Shown here: one piece after another, positions 49,601-59,616 of the stretch
Numbering within the stretch: position 1 is the stretch's first letter
Layout: every line of letters starts with the position of its first letter
Origin: Paramacrobiotus metropolitanus
Taxonomy: Eukaryota; Tardigrada; Eutardigrada; Parachela; Macrobiotidae
Assembly (NCBI RefSeq): GCF_019649055.1
Contig: NW_026570422.1
Coordinates: 1 to 64,000 of the forward strand
DNA: 64,000 nucleotides
Direction of reading: 5' to 3'
Notes under the pieces: model-generated
What the model was told of the DNA's origin: nothing
Database searches by the model: none
Seen by the model: the letters and a program-made list of their open reading frames with translations, nothing else
Translations under genes and position numbers: made by a program

Positions 49601-51049
49601 TTAGGTTCCATTGGTTCCATTGGTTCACTGGGTACAGAGGTAGTGTGCAAGCATGTCGGCAAGTAAGAGCGGACTTGGTTCACTTGTGGTTCCATGGTGG
49701 TTCCATTAGGTTCCATTGGTTCCATTGGTTCACTGGGTACAGAGGTAGTGTGCAAGCATGTCGGCAAGTAAGAGCGGACTTGGTTCACTTGTGGTTCCAT
49801 GGTAATTCCATTAGGTTCCATTGGTTCCATTGGTTCACGGGATACAGAAATTAGTGTGCAGGCATGTCCGCAAGTAAGAGCGGACTTGGTTCACTTGTGG
49901 TTCCATGGTGGTTCCATTAGGTTCCATTGGTTCCATTGGTTCCGGGATAAGAGGTAGTGTGCAGGCATGTCGGCAAGTAAGAGCGGACTTGGTTCACTTG
50001 TGGTTCCATGGTGGTTCCATTAGGTTCCATTGGTTGACGTGAATCTGTTTAACGTCAGCGTTTTCTTTGCTTGGTTCCATGGGTTCAGAACCAATTGAAC
50101 CACTTGTGTCCTGGTCTATGGGTTCATTCCTATGGAACCACTAATGTCCTAACTTGGACATTCTATGTAAACTCATGTACGAAACAGACACATACTTCGC
50201 ATAAACGGTACATTAAGTATGATACAGAATTACTTAGGTGCAGACAACTGCTACAGATGCAATCACCATTCGAGTTGCTTTGTTAAACGTATAAAATAAT
50301 TGCTTGCAAAATAAGTTGCAAATCGGCCATTTACAAAGCTAGCTGTCAACGTGTCCGCACATGCTTCAGGAAAAATTATGGAGCTAATAACGAAAGTTGC
50401 AGAGCATTTTTAATAACTGAAAAATGAAGAATCTGGGCACTTACACGACGCCGAAACCGCCCTTGCCAATCTCCACCGTCTCCTGATGCGAGTCAAGCGA
50501 CATCTTACTCTTCTTCGGCACTTTAACGCAGAAGACAGAGAGCTGATCCAAAAGGTCATCGCGGCGCTCTTTCGTCGGAGCCAGGTAGTGCAGACTGTCA
50601 TCCTCGTTCTCCTTACGCTTCAACGTGATACCCAAACGCAGATCACGGGCCGTAAAGGGAGCTGCGCGCTTGCTCGGTTTCTCCAGATAAAAGTGTTCAA
50701 GATCAAGAACCGATTTGGTCGTTGGACGCGCGCACTGCAAAATTTCACTAAATGTATAATAGCATAAATAATTTGTATACACTAGGAAAAAGAAATCAAA
50801 TAAGCGAAACATAACGTCAAAACGTTATTGGTGAATGCAGCTTATACGTACGAAAACACTTTTGCAGCGGCGAGAAAAACTGGAGAAACAAACGGCTGGG
50901 ACCTCCTCGACTAATCCATCAGAATCTAATTTCCACGTAATTGACACCCACTTTCCTTTGGAACGAGAATCACGTTTAACGAATTTTTTCAAATTCCCCG
51001 AAAAGAGTGTTAGTGTCGCGGCAACATGGCCTGGATGTAGATCTGACAT
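40689..51049 (-). CDS. CK1-group protein kinase with long helical C-terminus
   Basis: Exons (-): 51049-50852, 50734-50445, 43699-43363, 42611-40689; 915 aa. The glycine loop IGKGGFGVV ends exon 2. Exon 3 has the ATP lysine (TALKVQ), the hinge YMVTEYIGPDLETLV and the catalytic loop YIHHDLKPAN. Exon 4 begins just before IIDLGLS (DFG changed to DLG), followed by GTFMYTSIRNHL and SRDDVESLLYTLM, a clear CK1-group signature (CK1/TTBK/VRK). All catalytic residues (Lys, Asp of HHD, Asn, Asp of DLG) are present, so activity is likely despite HHD and DLG. The N-terminal ~150 residues and C-terminal ~480 residues (Leu/Lys/Glu-rich helices) match nothing I know. Joining exons 2 and 3 across 6745 bp is supported by phase 2 on both sides and by kinase continuity. 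That intron is almost entirely the transposon at 43871-50167. Confidence 0.82.
43363..43699 (-). other. kinase exon 3 (ATP lysine to catalytic loop)
   Basis: Listed separately because it is isolated on the far side of the transposon from exon 2. Acceptor ctgcag before 43699, donor gtaagg after 43363. It encodes TALKVQ to HHDLKPAN. Confidence 0.85.
43863..43870. repeat. target-site duplication, left copy (taaactca)
   Basis: taaactca directly before the element start at 43871. The same 8 bp follows the other end at 50168-50175. Confidence 0.75.
43920..45215. repeat. tandem array, ~106-bp unit, about 12 copies (left arm)
   Basis: Each unit contains gaaccaatggaaccaatgg, accatggaaccacaagtgaa and a tacttgccgacatg/cctgcacactac block. 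Near 43925-44600 the units alternate as two types (cctcttacttgcc versus cgctcttacttgcg, cctaatggaattacc versus cctaatggaaccacc), giving a dimeric ~211-bp higher-order repeat present about three times. Confidence 0.9.
46377..48701. mobile_element. inner inverted-repeat element nested in the foldback transposon
   Basis: Ends tgtagccggcaggaaggttg and, reverse-complemented from 48700, tgtagccagcatcaaggttg, with similarity continuing about 290 bp inward on each side. This includes a nearly identical block ctgtacagtaaaggtctcag near 46578 (right copy ctgtacagcaaaggtctcag) and a gcaaaaacac block. A possible 5-bp duplication gcgtg lies at 46372-46376 and 48702-48706. Arms are full of aaggttgatgaccttt-type units. 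Short open frames inside (for example 46569-46871 -, 47703-48017 -) match nothing known. Confidence 0.65.
47420..48165. repeat. third-level inverted repeat at the centre
   Basis: 47420-47515 (ctggcaggtaaccaat, then aggtcatcaacctttc units) is inverted relative to 48088-48165 (aaaggttgatgacctttggt, ending cctgccag). The same aaggttgatgacct units also occur in the outer pair, so the centre is palindromic on at least three scales. Confidence 0.6.
49105..50035. repeat. tandem array, ~106-bp unit, about 9 copies (right arm)
   Basis: The same unit as 43920-45215 in the opposite orientation (ggttccattggttccattgg, ttcacttgtggttccatgg, gtgtgcaggcatgtcggcaa). The long open frames it yields on both strands are repeat translations, not genes. 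Confidence 0.9.
50168..50175. repeat. target-site duplication, right copy (taaactca)
   Basis: Exact match to 43863-43870, immediately outside the right terminus. Confidence 0.75.
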
Positions 51050-51328
51050 GGTCTGGTGCTCACCATATTGCTAATCGCAGTGTTATTACTCAATCGAACG
51101 CGCCAGTATGCAACTCTCCAGATCTGATCTTTCCGTATGATCTTTCCGTATTAATCGTGCTTCAGTGTACGGTAATCACCGCGCTATGCCTGCCGGCTGC
51201 CGGTGATCATTCCACGTTGCTACGGACAACATACAGGTTCCATCAGCGGGGAGCCGTGCATCCGTCACAGCGTGCTTCGAAAGGTGTGTTTGCAATTTTA
51301 TGCTGCACAGAGTCGCGGAATAGTGCGA
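51050..51328. promoter_or_regulatory. probable bidirectional promoter, kinase and Gag-like gene
   Basis: 279 bp between divergent start codons. The Gag-like frame is open further upstream to about 51203, so its start, and hence this boundary, is uncertain. Confidence 0.3.
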
Positions 51329-52202
51329 ATGAATCCGCGATTTCATATGATCAATAATATGCATAAAGCCTTCGCATTCTGCGGCCCCTGGTGGCAGGAT
51401 ACGCTTAATATGAAGCAAGCGCCCACGGAGACATTGGAGGATTTCGCTAATCGGGTGCTGAAGCGCGTGCAGGATGCCACGTGCTCCAAGCAGGTGCACC
51501 AGGAGATCGCCATGGGTATTTTCATGTGTGGCATCGCGTCGGACGCGGTACGACGTTCGCTGCTTGTGTGCGATTATCCGCATCTGCAGGCAATGAGCGC
51601 ATGGGCTGAAGAGCACGGGGAGGATGATGAGTACGTGCGCATTTGTTTTATATTACGCAAGCTTTTTTATACTGCAAGCGTGTCTACTAAATGTCTCCCT
51701 GAACGTAGCATACGCAGTTAAATAACAGTAAATTGTCAGTAATACTCTATGTGTAAGTCAGTGAACGCTGATGTACGGTAAACGGTAAACCCAACAAATT
51801 TTGATTTGATTACACAACCAAATCCTCTACAATTTTGTTACCGATGAATTGCGATTTCAGTTTTCTTTTGGCGTATTTACCGATACAAAAATCCGAAACT
51901 TTTAAGCAATTTTCGTTGCACCTACCTTTAGAAATATAATTTTTGCACTGTGCATGTGGAATTCGCAAGCGCAATTTAGCTAACTGCGCCTTTATAGAAT
52001 GCCCGTTTTGGATAACGTTGAAACTGTCGTGGAAGCGCCAATTGTCCCTGTCAAGAAGCCAATCCGCCCAGCGAAGCGTGCCCGTCGTAAGTGGTATCCT
52101 GTTAAGCGCTTGTGCCGTGTCCTGCGCAGCCGCCGGGAACTACGCCGTCGCAAATGGATGCGAGCACGCGTCATGCTCAAAGTGGGATCATCCCGGGTGT
52201 AA
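51329..52202 (+). CDS. small Gag-like (retrotransposon capsid-like) protein, candidate domesticated gene
   Basis: Two exons, 51329-51630 and 51998-52202, joined in phase 2 at a gtacgt donor and a tttatag acceptor; 168 aa. Exon 1 reads PTETLEDFANRVLKRVQ, then IFMCGIASDAVRRSL and LQAMSAWAEE, matching the layout of the capsid C-terminal region of LTR-retrotransposon Gag (a 'sL.ef..R' helix, an 'F..Gi....r..l' helix, a final A-rich helix). Exon 2 encodes a very basic tail (about one residue in three is Arg/Lys), which could bind nucleic acid in place of a zinc knuckle. No protease, reverse transcriptase, integrase or LTR is seen nearby, and an intron is atypical of a live element. I assign Gag from pattern only; an unrelated helical protein is possible. 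Confidence 0.45.
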
Positions 52203-52400
52203 AAAGGTGACAAGATTGTGCAATATGCATCAATCTAACAAGAGTCTTCATAAAACAACCAGTGCAGCTTTTTCGATAGTGTTACTGTCTTTTTATCACT
52301 ATATGTGCGACCTTTGGTTGAACTGCATGCATGAGCCTATTCGTCGTTTCTGGATCTTCAGATATTTATTTTTATAGCTTGTTGTCGTTATTTTTGAATA

Positions 52401-52428
52401 GTTCGTTCGTTCGGTCGTTCGTTCGTTC
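52401..52428. repeat. gttc tetranucleotide microsatellite
   Basis: Seven tandem gttc units with one substitution. Confidence 0.85.
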
Positions 52429-52576
52429 CTTTTTTACTTCTGTTTACTTTCTCAAACCGCTATACTTTTTAAGTTCATTGTGGTTTTGACTTTTGAGCAA
52501 CAAGATGCGTTTACAGTGGGCCGTCGATGGCTAAAGTCTCGGCGATTATTCCGTAGTACGAATCGAGCAATTTGGT

Positions 52577-54332
52577 TTACAAGAATATGTTTTTTGGTTT
52601 ATTTGGTGATCCGCAGCGTCGTCTCGCTAAACAGTCATGCAGAATCTGTTCATCAGTTAGTGGTAGATTTTCGCTATGACTGGGTGCCATAAGCGTCACA
52701 ATTCTTTCCAAGCTGATGGGGGGAGTGGTTTCGCGCCGTATGTCGCCCCTGGCGCTACAGCTGCTTAAAGAGCTTCGCGGTCGGTTTTGTGAGCAAGGCT
52801 TCGGATTCTGCAGACGACAATGACAACTATAAAAGCCGAAACTCCTCATATAACGGGTCCATGACTTACGAAATGGAGATCGTCTCTTCCCGGGCTTGTG
52901 CGTCCTCGAAGGACGGTATCCACTATGCGGCGAAGAATGTCTTTGCTATTAGGCCGCACTCCTTCCTGACCCAGTCCAAATAGTTTTCCAGCTTTCTGTA
53001 CAATTTCCTCACGACTGCCACCTAGAAGAAACAATTCTGGCTAGAACAGATCTCTCGTTACAAATTTGTACGAGCTTGTGCCACAAATATATTTTCAACG
53101 TGGCATCGTTTAGAACTGTGGAGAAAGCTGTGATATTAATCTGTGGTGTCGATTCCGCACAAGATTCTAATCCAACGTTGCTTACCATCTTTGAAGAGTT
53201 TCTCCAGTGTGGCCTTATCGCCGAATAGCTCTTGGTCTAAATCAAACAGTTCAAGAGTGGGTGCTCCCGCTAACCGCACCTCCGGTGGCATCGTCGGGTA
53301 CACCATCTTGGGCAGGTAACCTTTAATTTTCGGGGGCATTCGCACACTGTTCACATCCCAAGATATCCCCAGCCGTTGGCCCGCTTCGATCAACGCGGCT
53401 TCCAATCGGAAATTCTTCCCAAATTCATTTTCCACCTGGTCTTCCATAAGCTGGCGAATCGTTTTCTCCGGGAGTTCAAAAGCTTCATCGAACAACGGTT
53501 CGGCTCGCACCGCCTTGGGAATAACAAACTGCCGTTGTGGTCTGGCGGGAATGTCTTCAAAATCAGGGAAGGTTGAGATTTTTTCGTGGAACACCTCATT
53601 CGTGGTGAGAATTGTATTTAACAGAGAATTCAAAAGTTGCGCGTTCTCTTCTTTCTCGATGTACTGATCGTGGAAGGCGTACAGCGATCCAAAGCACGCG
53701 ACCTTTCCGTGCGATTCCCCCAACTGGGACAGCGCGCACAATCCTCGATCGGGAGGAAAACAGCATTTCCCTGATGTCAAAACCGGGATCGCAGGCTTCC
53801 CAATCTCCAAGCTGCATCCAAACGGATATACAAATTGCAGATCCTTCGCACACAGCGGCGAACTCTCAATAACTCCGTCGTGGATTAATGCTTCTTTGGG
53901 ATGGAGATACTGGCGTGGTGAGCTGCGGACCACGGAGTCCCGTGCAAAGGTCACACCGTAATCTGACAGCAAGGAATTAAGGTTGGTCTTCAGATCGTGC
54001 TGACCACCTTCGCCAGCCAAGAATAGAACGTTGATACCTAACGTAATAAAGGTCTTCAAGCACTGAAACTCAGAAGCGGTGAAAGGACGCCGTGGGCCCG
54101 CAACAAGCACCAGGACGGTCTGCTCCAGATCGTCCGGATCGAGATTATCCAGATAAGAACGGCGAACTTGCAAATTGTGATGCTGGGCGAGATGCGCAGC
54201 AAGTTTGGTGTACCCGTCCGCGGCAGTGTAGGGTTCATCTTTCCCCTCGATAAAGATAGCGATGTTCGGCAGCGGCGCTAATGACCCAGCGGACATGACG
54301 CCGAGGAGGAAGACTAAAGCCGAGAACAACAT
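52577..54332 (-). CDS. IFT52: IFT52, intraflagellar transport protein 52
   Basis: Exons (-): 54332-53186, 53021-52870, 52807-52577; 509 aa (human 437). IFT52 is a core IFT-B1 subunit that carries cargo along cilia. The GIFT domain is clear: VAGPRRPFTASEFQCLKTF, LAGEGGQHDLKTNLNSLL, VVRSSPRQYLHPKEAL, VYPFGCSLEIGKPA, with the family motif LELFDLDQELF before the helical C-terminus (EEIVQKAGKLFGLGQEG) on exon 2. Two points are odd. The N-terminus is a hydrophobic stretch (LFSALVFLLGVMSAGSLA) that looks like a signal peptide although IFT52 is cytosolic; a missed upstream exon splicing into the frame after an AG at ~54325 or ~54284 would remove it. Exon 3 (76 codons) resembles no IFT52 C-terminus and is the least certain part. 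Confidence 0.85.
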
Positions 54333-54740
54333 TTGGAGCGGTTATGACGCTGAACAAACCTCAACGCGTGTTCCTAATCACGTAATGCACCGATCTCGAC
54401 TATCGCTGCGCCCAGCGCCAGAACCGGAAGTCGATCAGCGCTGTTGCTACGTACGACAGCGCCAAACGTGGCAGCGCGTTATGGCACCTTAAATAAACAA
54501 CTGGAAATAATTTATATTTTATAACTGTAGTATGTCAGAGCTAAAAAGCAGTGTAAATACACGAGGTCTACCTACATGACCATGCTAAAAGCAGCACACA
54601 GATGATATGAACCTGAGAACGATATTACGCAAACTGCTGGAATTTAAAATTGCTCAGTACCTTCATAATCCCGTCTATGCTTTCTTGATCAAGAAGATTC
54701 GTGGATCTGCAGCGCATCCTCCAGCGAAAAATGCCTCGTG
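54333..54740. promoter_or_regulatory. divergent spacer, IFT52 and Ly6-like gene
   Basis: 408 bp between divergent starts (54332 -, 54741 +); presumed to contain both promoters. Position only. Confidence 0.35.
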
Positions 54741-56200
54741 ATGTCGCTAACTTGGAACCTTCTGGTATTCTTTTTGGCAGCGTATATGGCTAAAACTAGT
54801 GAGTACAGTAATATCTGTCGGAGAGTCACAGCGCCACGAAACCTTAACATTAAATTAGCGATAACGCGAGGCCACTGTATGTATTAGGCGATGGGCTGAC
54901 GTGCTACGTGTGCAAATCATGTTATGGCGGTTTGGAGTGCCCAGAAGCAGTGTCGGAGCAAAATATAAATGCCTGTCCCAATTTTGCTGACAAAACGGAT
55001 CAGACTTTTATGCCATGGACGCAGTTTGAGTGCAAATCCCAGAATACGGTTCCTCGTTGTTTCCGCAAGTATCGCATAGGTAAGTTGATCGTCGATTTTC
55101 TATCGTAGTATGGTTATGGCACTTGAAACGCGCCACAACCATACTTTGTAACGTACAGATCGCTTCAGCTTGTGGACTATGACTCCAACAAAGTTATGGA
55201 CGTTTTGTATCTTAAATCAACCCAGATTCTTTATTATTATTATATACAGAGCAAAACTCTTTTAACTCAAATCAACTACATCTGTCTTCTGTAAATCAGT
55301 TAAACTTACAGTTCCGAAAGGAGCTAGCTCTAAAACGTCCTAATACGAGATTCAATGATGCTTTCGACTTCTAAACAGAATGCAATGGATGCAGGATCTG
55401 CTACTAGATTTGAATCTGAGGCAAATTCAAAAATTCAGCAAAGCTGTTAAGTACTTATGCTACCGGTCTCTTCTCTTAAAGGTCACGCTGCATATGACGC
55501 TTTGGCTGGCAGAAGTTATGCTAAACACTTATGCAGGCGATCTATGTAGATTAAATTTTCTTATAATTTTGTTTCGGTCGAGCCAGATATACCGTCTCGT
55601 ATGACTGCATAAATTTTGTACGAGTAACCTCTCAAGTTTATCCCCATCCGCCAAATCCTTGTTGAGAAATTCGTTACTAACGTGAACGATACTAACGTGA
55701 ACGATACTAACGTGAATTCGATACTAACGTGAATTGTGCCTGTAGTGAACAATCCGTGGACTGACACATTTGGACCATTAGAGCGTGATCCACGAGAAAG
55801 CAGCACATATGGTTGCGAGAATCCGGGACGGAACTGCACGACGGTGATGGTGCCGGACAAGTTTGAAGCGAAGACCCAAGCCGACGTCGACAGGATATTC
55901 CGCTGTGATGCCTGCACCAGTAACCTGTGTAATACTGTTCCGTTTGTGGAGGGGCGTAAGGAAGCGCAAGAGGAAGCAGCACGGTGGAAAAATGGTCAAT
56001 TTGCAACCACTCAAGCACTGCCAGTGCCTCCCACTGGGGCTGTGACGGTGCCGCTGGACGCTACCGATCAGAGTGCTGGCAATAACAGCACTGTCCTTGG
56101 GGATCCAGACCTGTCTGGCAACTGTCAACAGGGTAATACACACGCCCTGTTTCAGCTTATAATGCTTACTTTTTGTATTTCCGTCCTTCCTGGCTTTTGA
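54741..56200 (+). CDS. Ly6/uPAR-like GPI-anchored protein
   Basis: Exons: 54741-54798, 54888-55079, 55746-56200; 234 aa. Exon 1 is a signal peptide (58 nt, phase 1, the same length as the first exon of the gene at 25182). The domain opens LTCYVCKSCYGG and closes CDACTSNLCN. A Thr/Pro/Ser-rich stalk follows, and the protein ends in a hydrophobic stretch (LFQLIMLTFCISVLPGF) right at the C-terminus, as expected for a GPI-attachment signal. The shared exon layout indicates common origin with 25182-26298. Cell-surface location is a family inference; ligand unknown. Confidence 0.75.
55676..55735. repeat. 15-bp tandem repeat (actaacgtgaacgat) beside a splice acceptor
   Basis: Four units, the last two altered (actaacgtgaattcgat, actaacgtgaattg), ending 10 bp before the tgtag acceptor of Ly6 exon 3, so the usual pyrimidine tract is replaced by repeat. 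Each unit contains ctaac, a branch-point-like core. Confidence 0.85.
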
Positions 56201-56605
56201 AGCGCTTCTGTTATGCGCAGGTTCTGTACCCAGTATGTATATTGATTTTATTTTTTTAATAAATTAGCGCTGCGTGTATGCCTGTCGTTTAGTAAAGGTC
56301 ACCGCGTTTTAGTAGTACGTTTACTTGATGTAATTAACTTTCTTTTTATGTTCGTTTTCTGATCCTGAAGCAAACTGTAACCATTTTTCTGCCATGTGGT
56401 GATGTCTAAAACTTGGTTTAACAAAAGGTCACTGTGCGTTTCTTTGTGCTACCGATCTTTGTTAAAAACGTAGTGTAATTTTTGCCCAAAACAAATGCGA
56501 AGCGCTGCATTTAAAACTGCCGTAATTTTATTCAATTCAATGGCACGAAAACGTCCGCGAAATACATCAAATAATTACAACAAAAATTCACCCGCGCGAC
56601 ACTGC

Positions 56606-59600
56606 TCAAGTCTTCCTGACATTATAATGCGACTTGGTCTTAAGGCTCTTGCGGCACGACAGAATCCTAATGTACGTCTTGCGGAAATTGGCATTACATA
56701 AGGCATAACAGATTGGATTGATTGTGCTGTTAATGTAGCACAGATAATAACTCGTATCAAAAAACACATCCGGTATGGCTTTGGGGAAAAACGTCCGGAT
56801 CAGCACCAGGACGTTGTAGGGCGTCCAGGTGATGATGAAGGCAAAGAGTATTGCACTGAGGGTCTTGGCCGCTTTCTTATCCTGCTTCTTGTCCACCCGG
56901 GCCTTCTTGCGCCCCGCCGAGTGGGGCGTCCGTCCCTTCCCCTTGCCCCCGGGTGGCAGTACCGTGTTCCCCTGGAAGACGGAGGGCCGCGGCATCCGCT
57001 TGGAGCCGGGCCCGGACGACGGCGACTGGGTATCGGCGCTGGAGACCCGCGGCCGGGGGCTGGGCGCGGTCTCCGAGAAGGGCGTCTCCTCGTCGAAGGA
57101 GATCTCTTCGATCCGGGGACGCGAGAGGTGGTCCGCGGCTTCCGGGAAGGTGATCAGAATGGTGTAGGTCTCCGAGTCGACGTTGGGATCCGCCAGGAGC
57201 TGCTGGGGCGTCCGCGGTCCCTTGGCTAACAGCGGGGTGTTCGCCAAGCGACCGTTGCGCTCCCGGTCGTTATTGGTAATCCGGTTGGTCGACAGTGTCC
57301 GGGAGGTGGTCTCGGAGGTCTGCGGCACCGTCATATCTGCGCCTTCATCACTGCTATCGTCATCGGCGTAGTCGTTGGTCACCTCCCGGTCGATTTTGCA
57401 GCAATGGAGGATCCGCCTCCATAGCGGACGCACCGGCGGCGGTGGCATGCCACTCTCCGAGGGGATCTCGGATAAACGCTTACTGGAGCGGAAGGTGGGC
57501 GGCTCCAGGCTGAAGTTGTTGGTGGAGTTGGGCACGGCGGAGGCGGTGCCCAGGGGCGGGTTGACGGCCGGGTCGTCGCTGGAGGACGTGGACTTTTGGC
57601 TCATCTGCATGGGCAGCCGTTTAGGGTCGGCGGTGAGGGTGTGGAGGTCACGTTGGCGTTTGAGCGTCTCCCGCCAGATCTTGACGTACAGGATGGTCAT
57701 GACGGTGACCGGGAGGTAGAAGGCAAGGCACGCAGTTACCATTGTGATATACTGATTCGTATCCAGGAACTGAATGTAGCATTGGTCCGCTGCAACCGTT
57801 CGCCGGCCTGTAAATAAAAGCAGCGGAAATCAGTCGTCTTAATCAAAATGCTATAACTTCCAAGAGAAACTCGCTAAATACTGTAACGAACCAAGTACCA
57901 ATTATTTTTTATATATAATTTTTTAGTAATTTTCGGCTTTGGCTTTCATATAAAGTGACCTTTATACGTGCATGTATATAATGGTGTTATCACAAAATTT
58001 CATATAATATTACAATGATTTATTTCTTGATGTTTGTTAAAGATGTTTACTACGTCTGCAATAAAATAATGATCCTATTGCCTTTCAGGCATTAGGCTCG
58101 ACGTTTATCATAATTCAAAATTTGTTCTATTAGCGATGCCAGCTTGGTTGTACATTTACGGCATGATGTTAATAATCATTGCGCCGATAAAGTTTTGATG
58201 GCTTCTTAGAATAAACCCTGACTAATCGATGGCGATTGGTGCGGCAGCAGTGATCCAGTCGGAATGCGGTAAATAACCGTTGCGTGGATTGCCGCACTCA
58301 CTGCCACTGTATCTGTACTGGCGAATGGCTCATGTTAAATAGACGCGTGTGCCAAATTGCTATCATCAATAAAAGAGGGATTTTTCAAAGCAAAGAAAAA
58401 TATCAAGATCGTCGCGTTGATTAATGAGCTCCTCTACAACTTGTCACAAATCCTAGCCCACTATTTCCGCTGCCCAGCCATTAATGGCTTCCACTGATCG
58501 TTTCATTTGCCTTCCTCATCACACTCGCGCCCGTTGCTCTACCGCTGATTTATGATAAACTTCCCGTATAATGGCCTCTTTTTGAAGGGCAATTCGTTTA
58601 CTTCATTGTAACCGCTTTTTTCTCTCGAGCCTTTACGGAAACTCCTACTGTAGCTGTCGAAATTTACGCAAGAACTGAAATTAAATAAACAGGAGCAATA
58701 ATATAAACAAACAAAGCGCGCCACAGATAGCCAAAGGTCAACTTAAAACGCTCTCTTAATTATACAATAACGTAAAAATTTCGCAAACGGTTTCGACTAT
58801 TAATTTCCATAAAATAAACTCAAAAAAGTCGAGTACAGCAATTGTATGTTATATTATATATTATAATCAATTTCTATAAAAAACAATCGTCGCTTCTCTG
58901 TATTAATTTATCCATTTCTTTTCCTACGGGTAAATTTCTTCAGGACTTCCCAAAATATCAATAATATTTCAGTAATAAACTAACAACATCAAACCGTGTG
59001 ATAGATTATTAAACATTTTTTGCTTTTTTTACCGACCTTCAATATACGGCCAGGCGTAAATCCAGGGCGGCCATAGCACCAGCGAGATGAGCCAGGCCGC
59101 CGCGATCATCCCAAAGGCCCGCTTCGTCGTCCGGCGCGCCCGGTATGTCAGCGGGCGGGTAATGGACAAGTAGCGATCAAAACTGATAATCAACAAATTG
59201 AGCACCGACGCATTACTCATCAGATAATCCACCGCCAGCCACGTGTCGCACACAAAGGCCCCCAACGGCCAGGAACCGGTGAGGATGTACAGCGTGTACA
59301 TGGGCATGGACACCAGGCCGATCATCAGATCAGCAAAGGCCAACGACAGGAGAAAATAATTGGTAATGGTCCGCAGTTGTTTGTCGACGCGCAGCGACAG
59401 CATCACCAGGATATTGCCGAAGACCGTCAGAAAGGCCAGCAGGCCGCAGATGACGGCGATGACGACGGTCTCAGGCAGCCCGTACGGCGGCCCGCCGGCC
59501 ACCGTGGTGCGGTTGGTCGGCGCGACCGCCGCGGGGCCGGCGGTGCTGTGCACGGACAAAGGATCCATGGAAAGCGTCGGCGACGGCGTCAGCAGAGCGT

Positions 59601-59616
59601 ACACGGCCACACTCAT
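56606..59616 (-). CDS. muscarinic acetylcholine receptor (class A GPCR)
   Basis: Exons (-): 59616-59037 and 57807-56606; 593 aa. ATG 59616 is chosen because an in-frame stop lies just upstream (59640-59638). Seven helices: TM1 with [10 protein letters not shown]2 with [13 protein letters not shown]3 ending [19 protein letters not shown] (DRY present), then the muscarinic hallmark [17 protein letters not shown]5 [18 protein letters not shown]6 [16 protein letters not shown]7 [15 protein letters not shown] (NPxxY). The TM6 Tyr and Asn seen in acetylcholine-binding receptors are kept, so A-type ligand binding is likely; G-protein class is not decided. The third cytoplasmic loop is very long (~200 residues, Ser/Pro-rich), as in this family. 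The N-terminus has one NRT glycosylation site. Donor g|gtcggt is weak but is the only one keeping frame. Confidence 0.94.

Larger units (their letters stand above)
43871..50167. mobile_element. 6.3-kb nested foldback transposon, non-autonomous
   Basis: The termini are inverted copies: gaatgtccaagttaggacat followed by tagtgg at 43875-43900 and its reverse complement at 50138-50163, flanked by an 8-bp direct repeat taaactca. Inside each terminus lies a ~106-bp tandem array, in opposite orientation on the two sides (43920-45215 and 49105-50035). The centre (45220-49100) holds a second, nested inverted-repeat unit. Only short open frames occur and no transposase or reverse transcriptase motif was seen, so mobility must come in trans. 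The 8-bp duplication fits hAT-type integration, but the terminal bases do not settle the superfamily. It sits inside the kinase intron. Confidence 0.8.

Noticed and set aside
49277-49854. Open frames of 70-136 aa in the right array
   Set aside because: Mirror image of the left array; not genes.
52577-54332. DDOST (oligosaccharyltransferase 48-kDa subunit), suggested by a signal-like start and shared GIFT fold
   Set aside because: The AGPRRPFTASEF, YLHPKEAL and LELFDLD blocks are specific to IFT52, and no C-terminal membrane segment is present.
56829-57719. Plus-strand open frames up to 114 aa
   Set aside because: Antisense shadows of the GC-rich third cytoplasmic loop of the muscarinic receptor.
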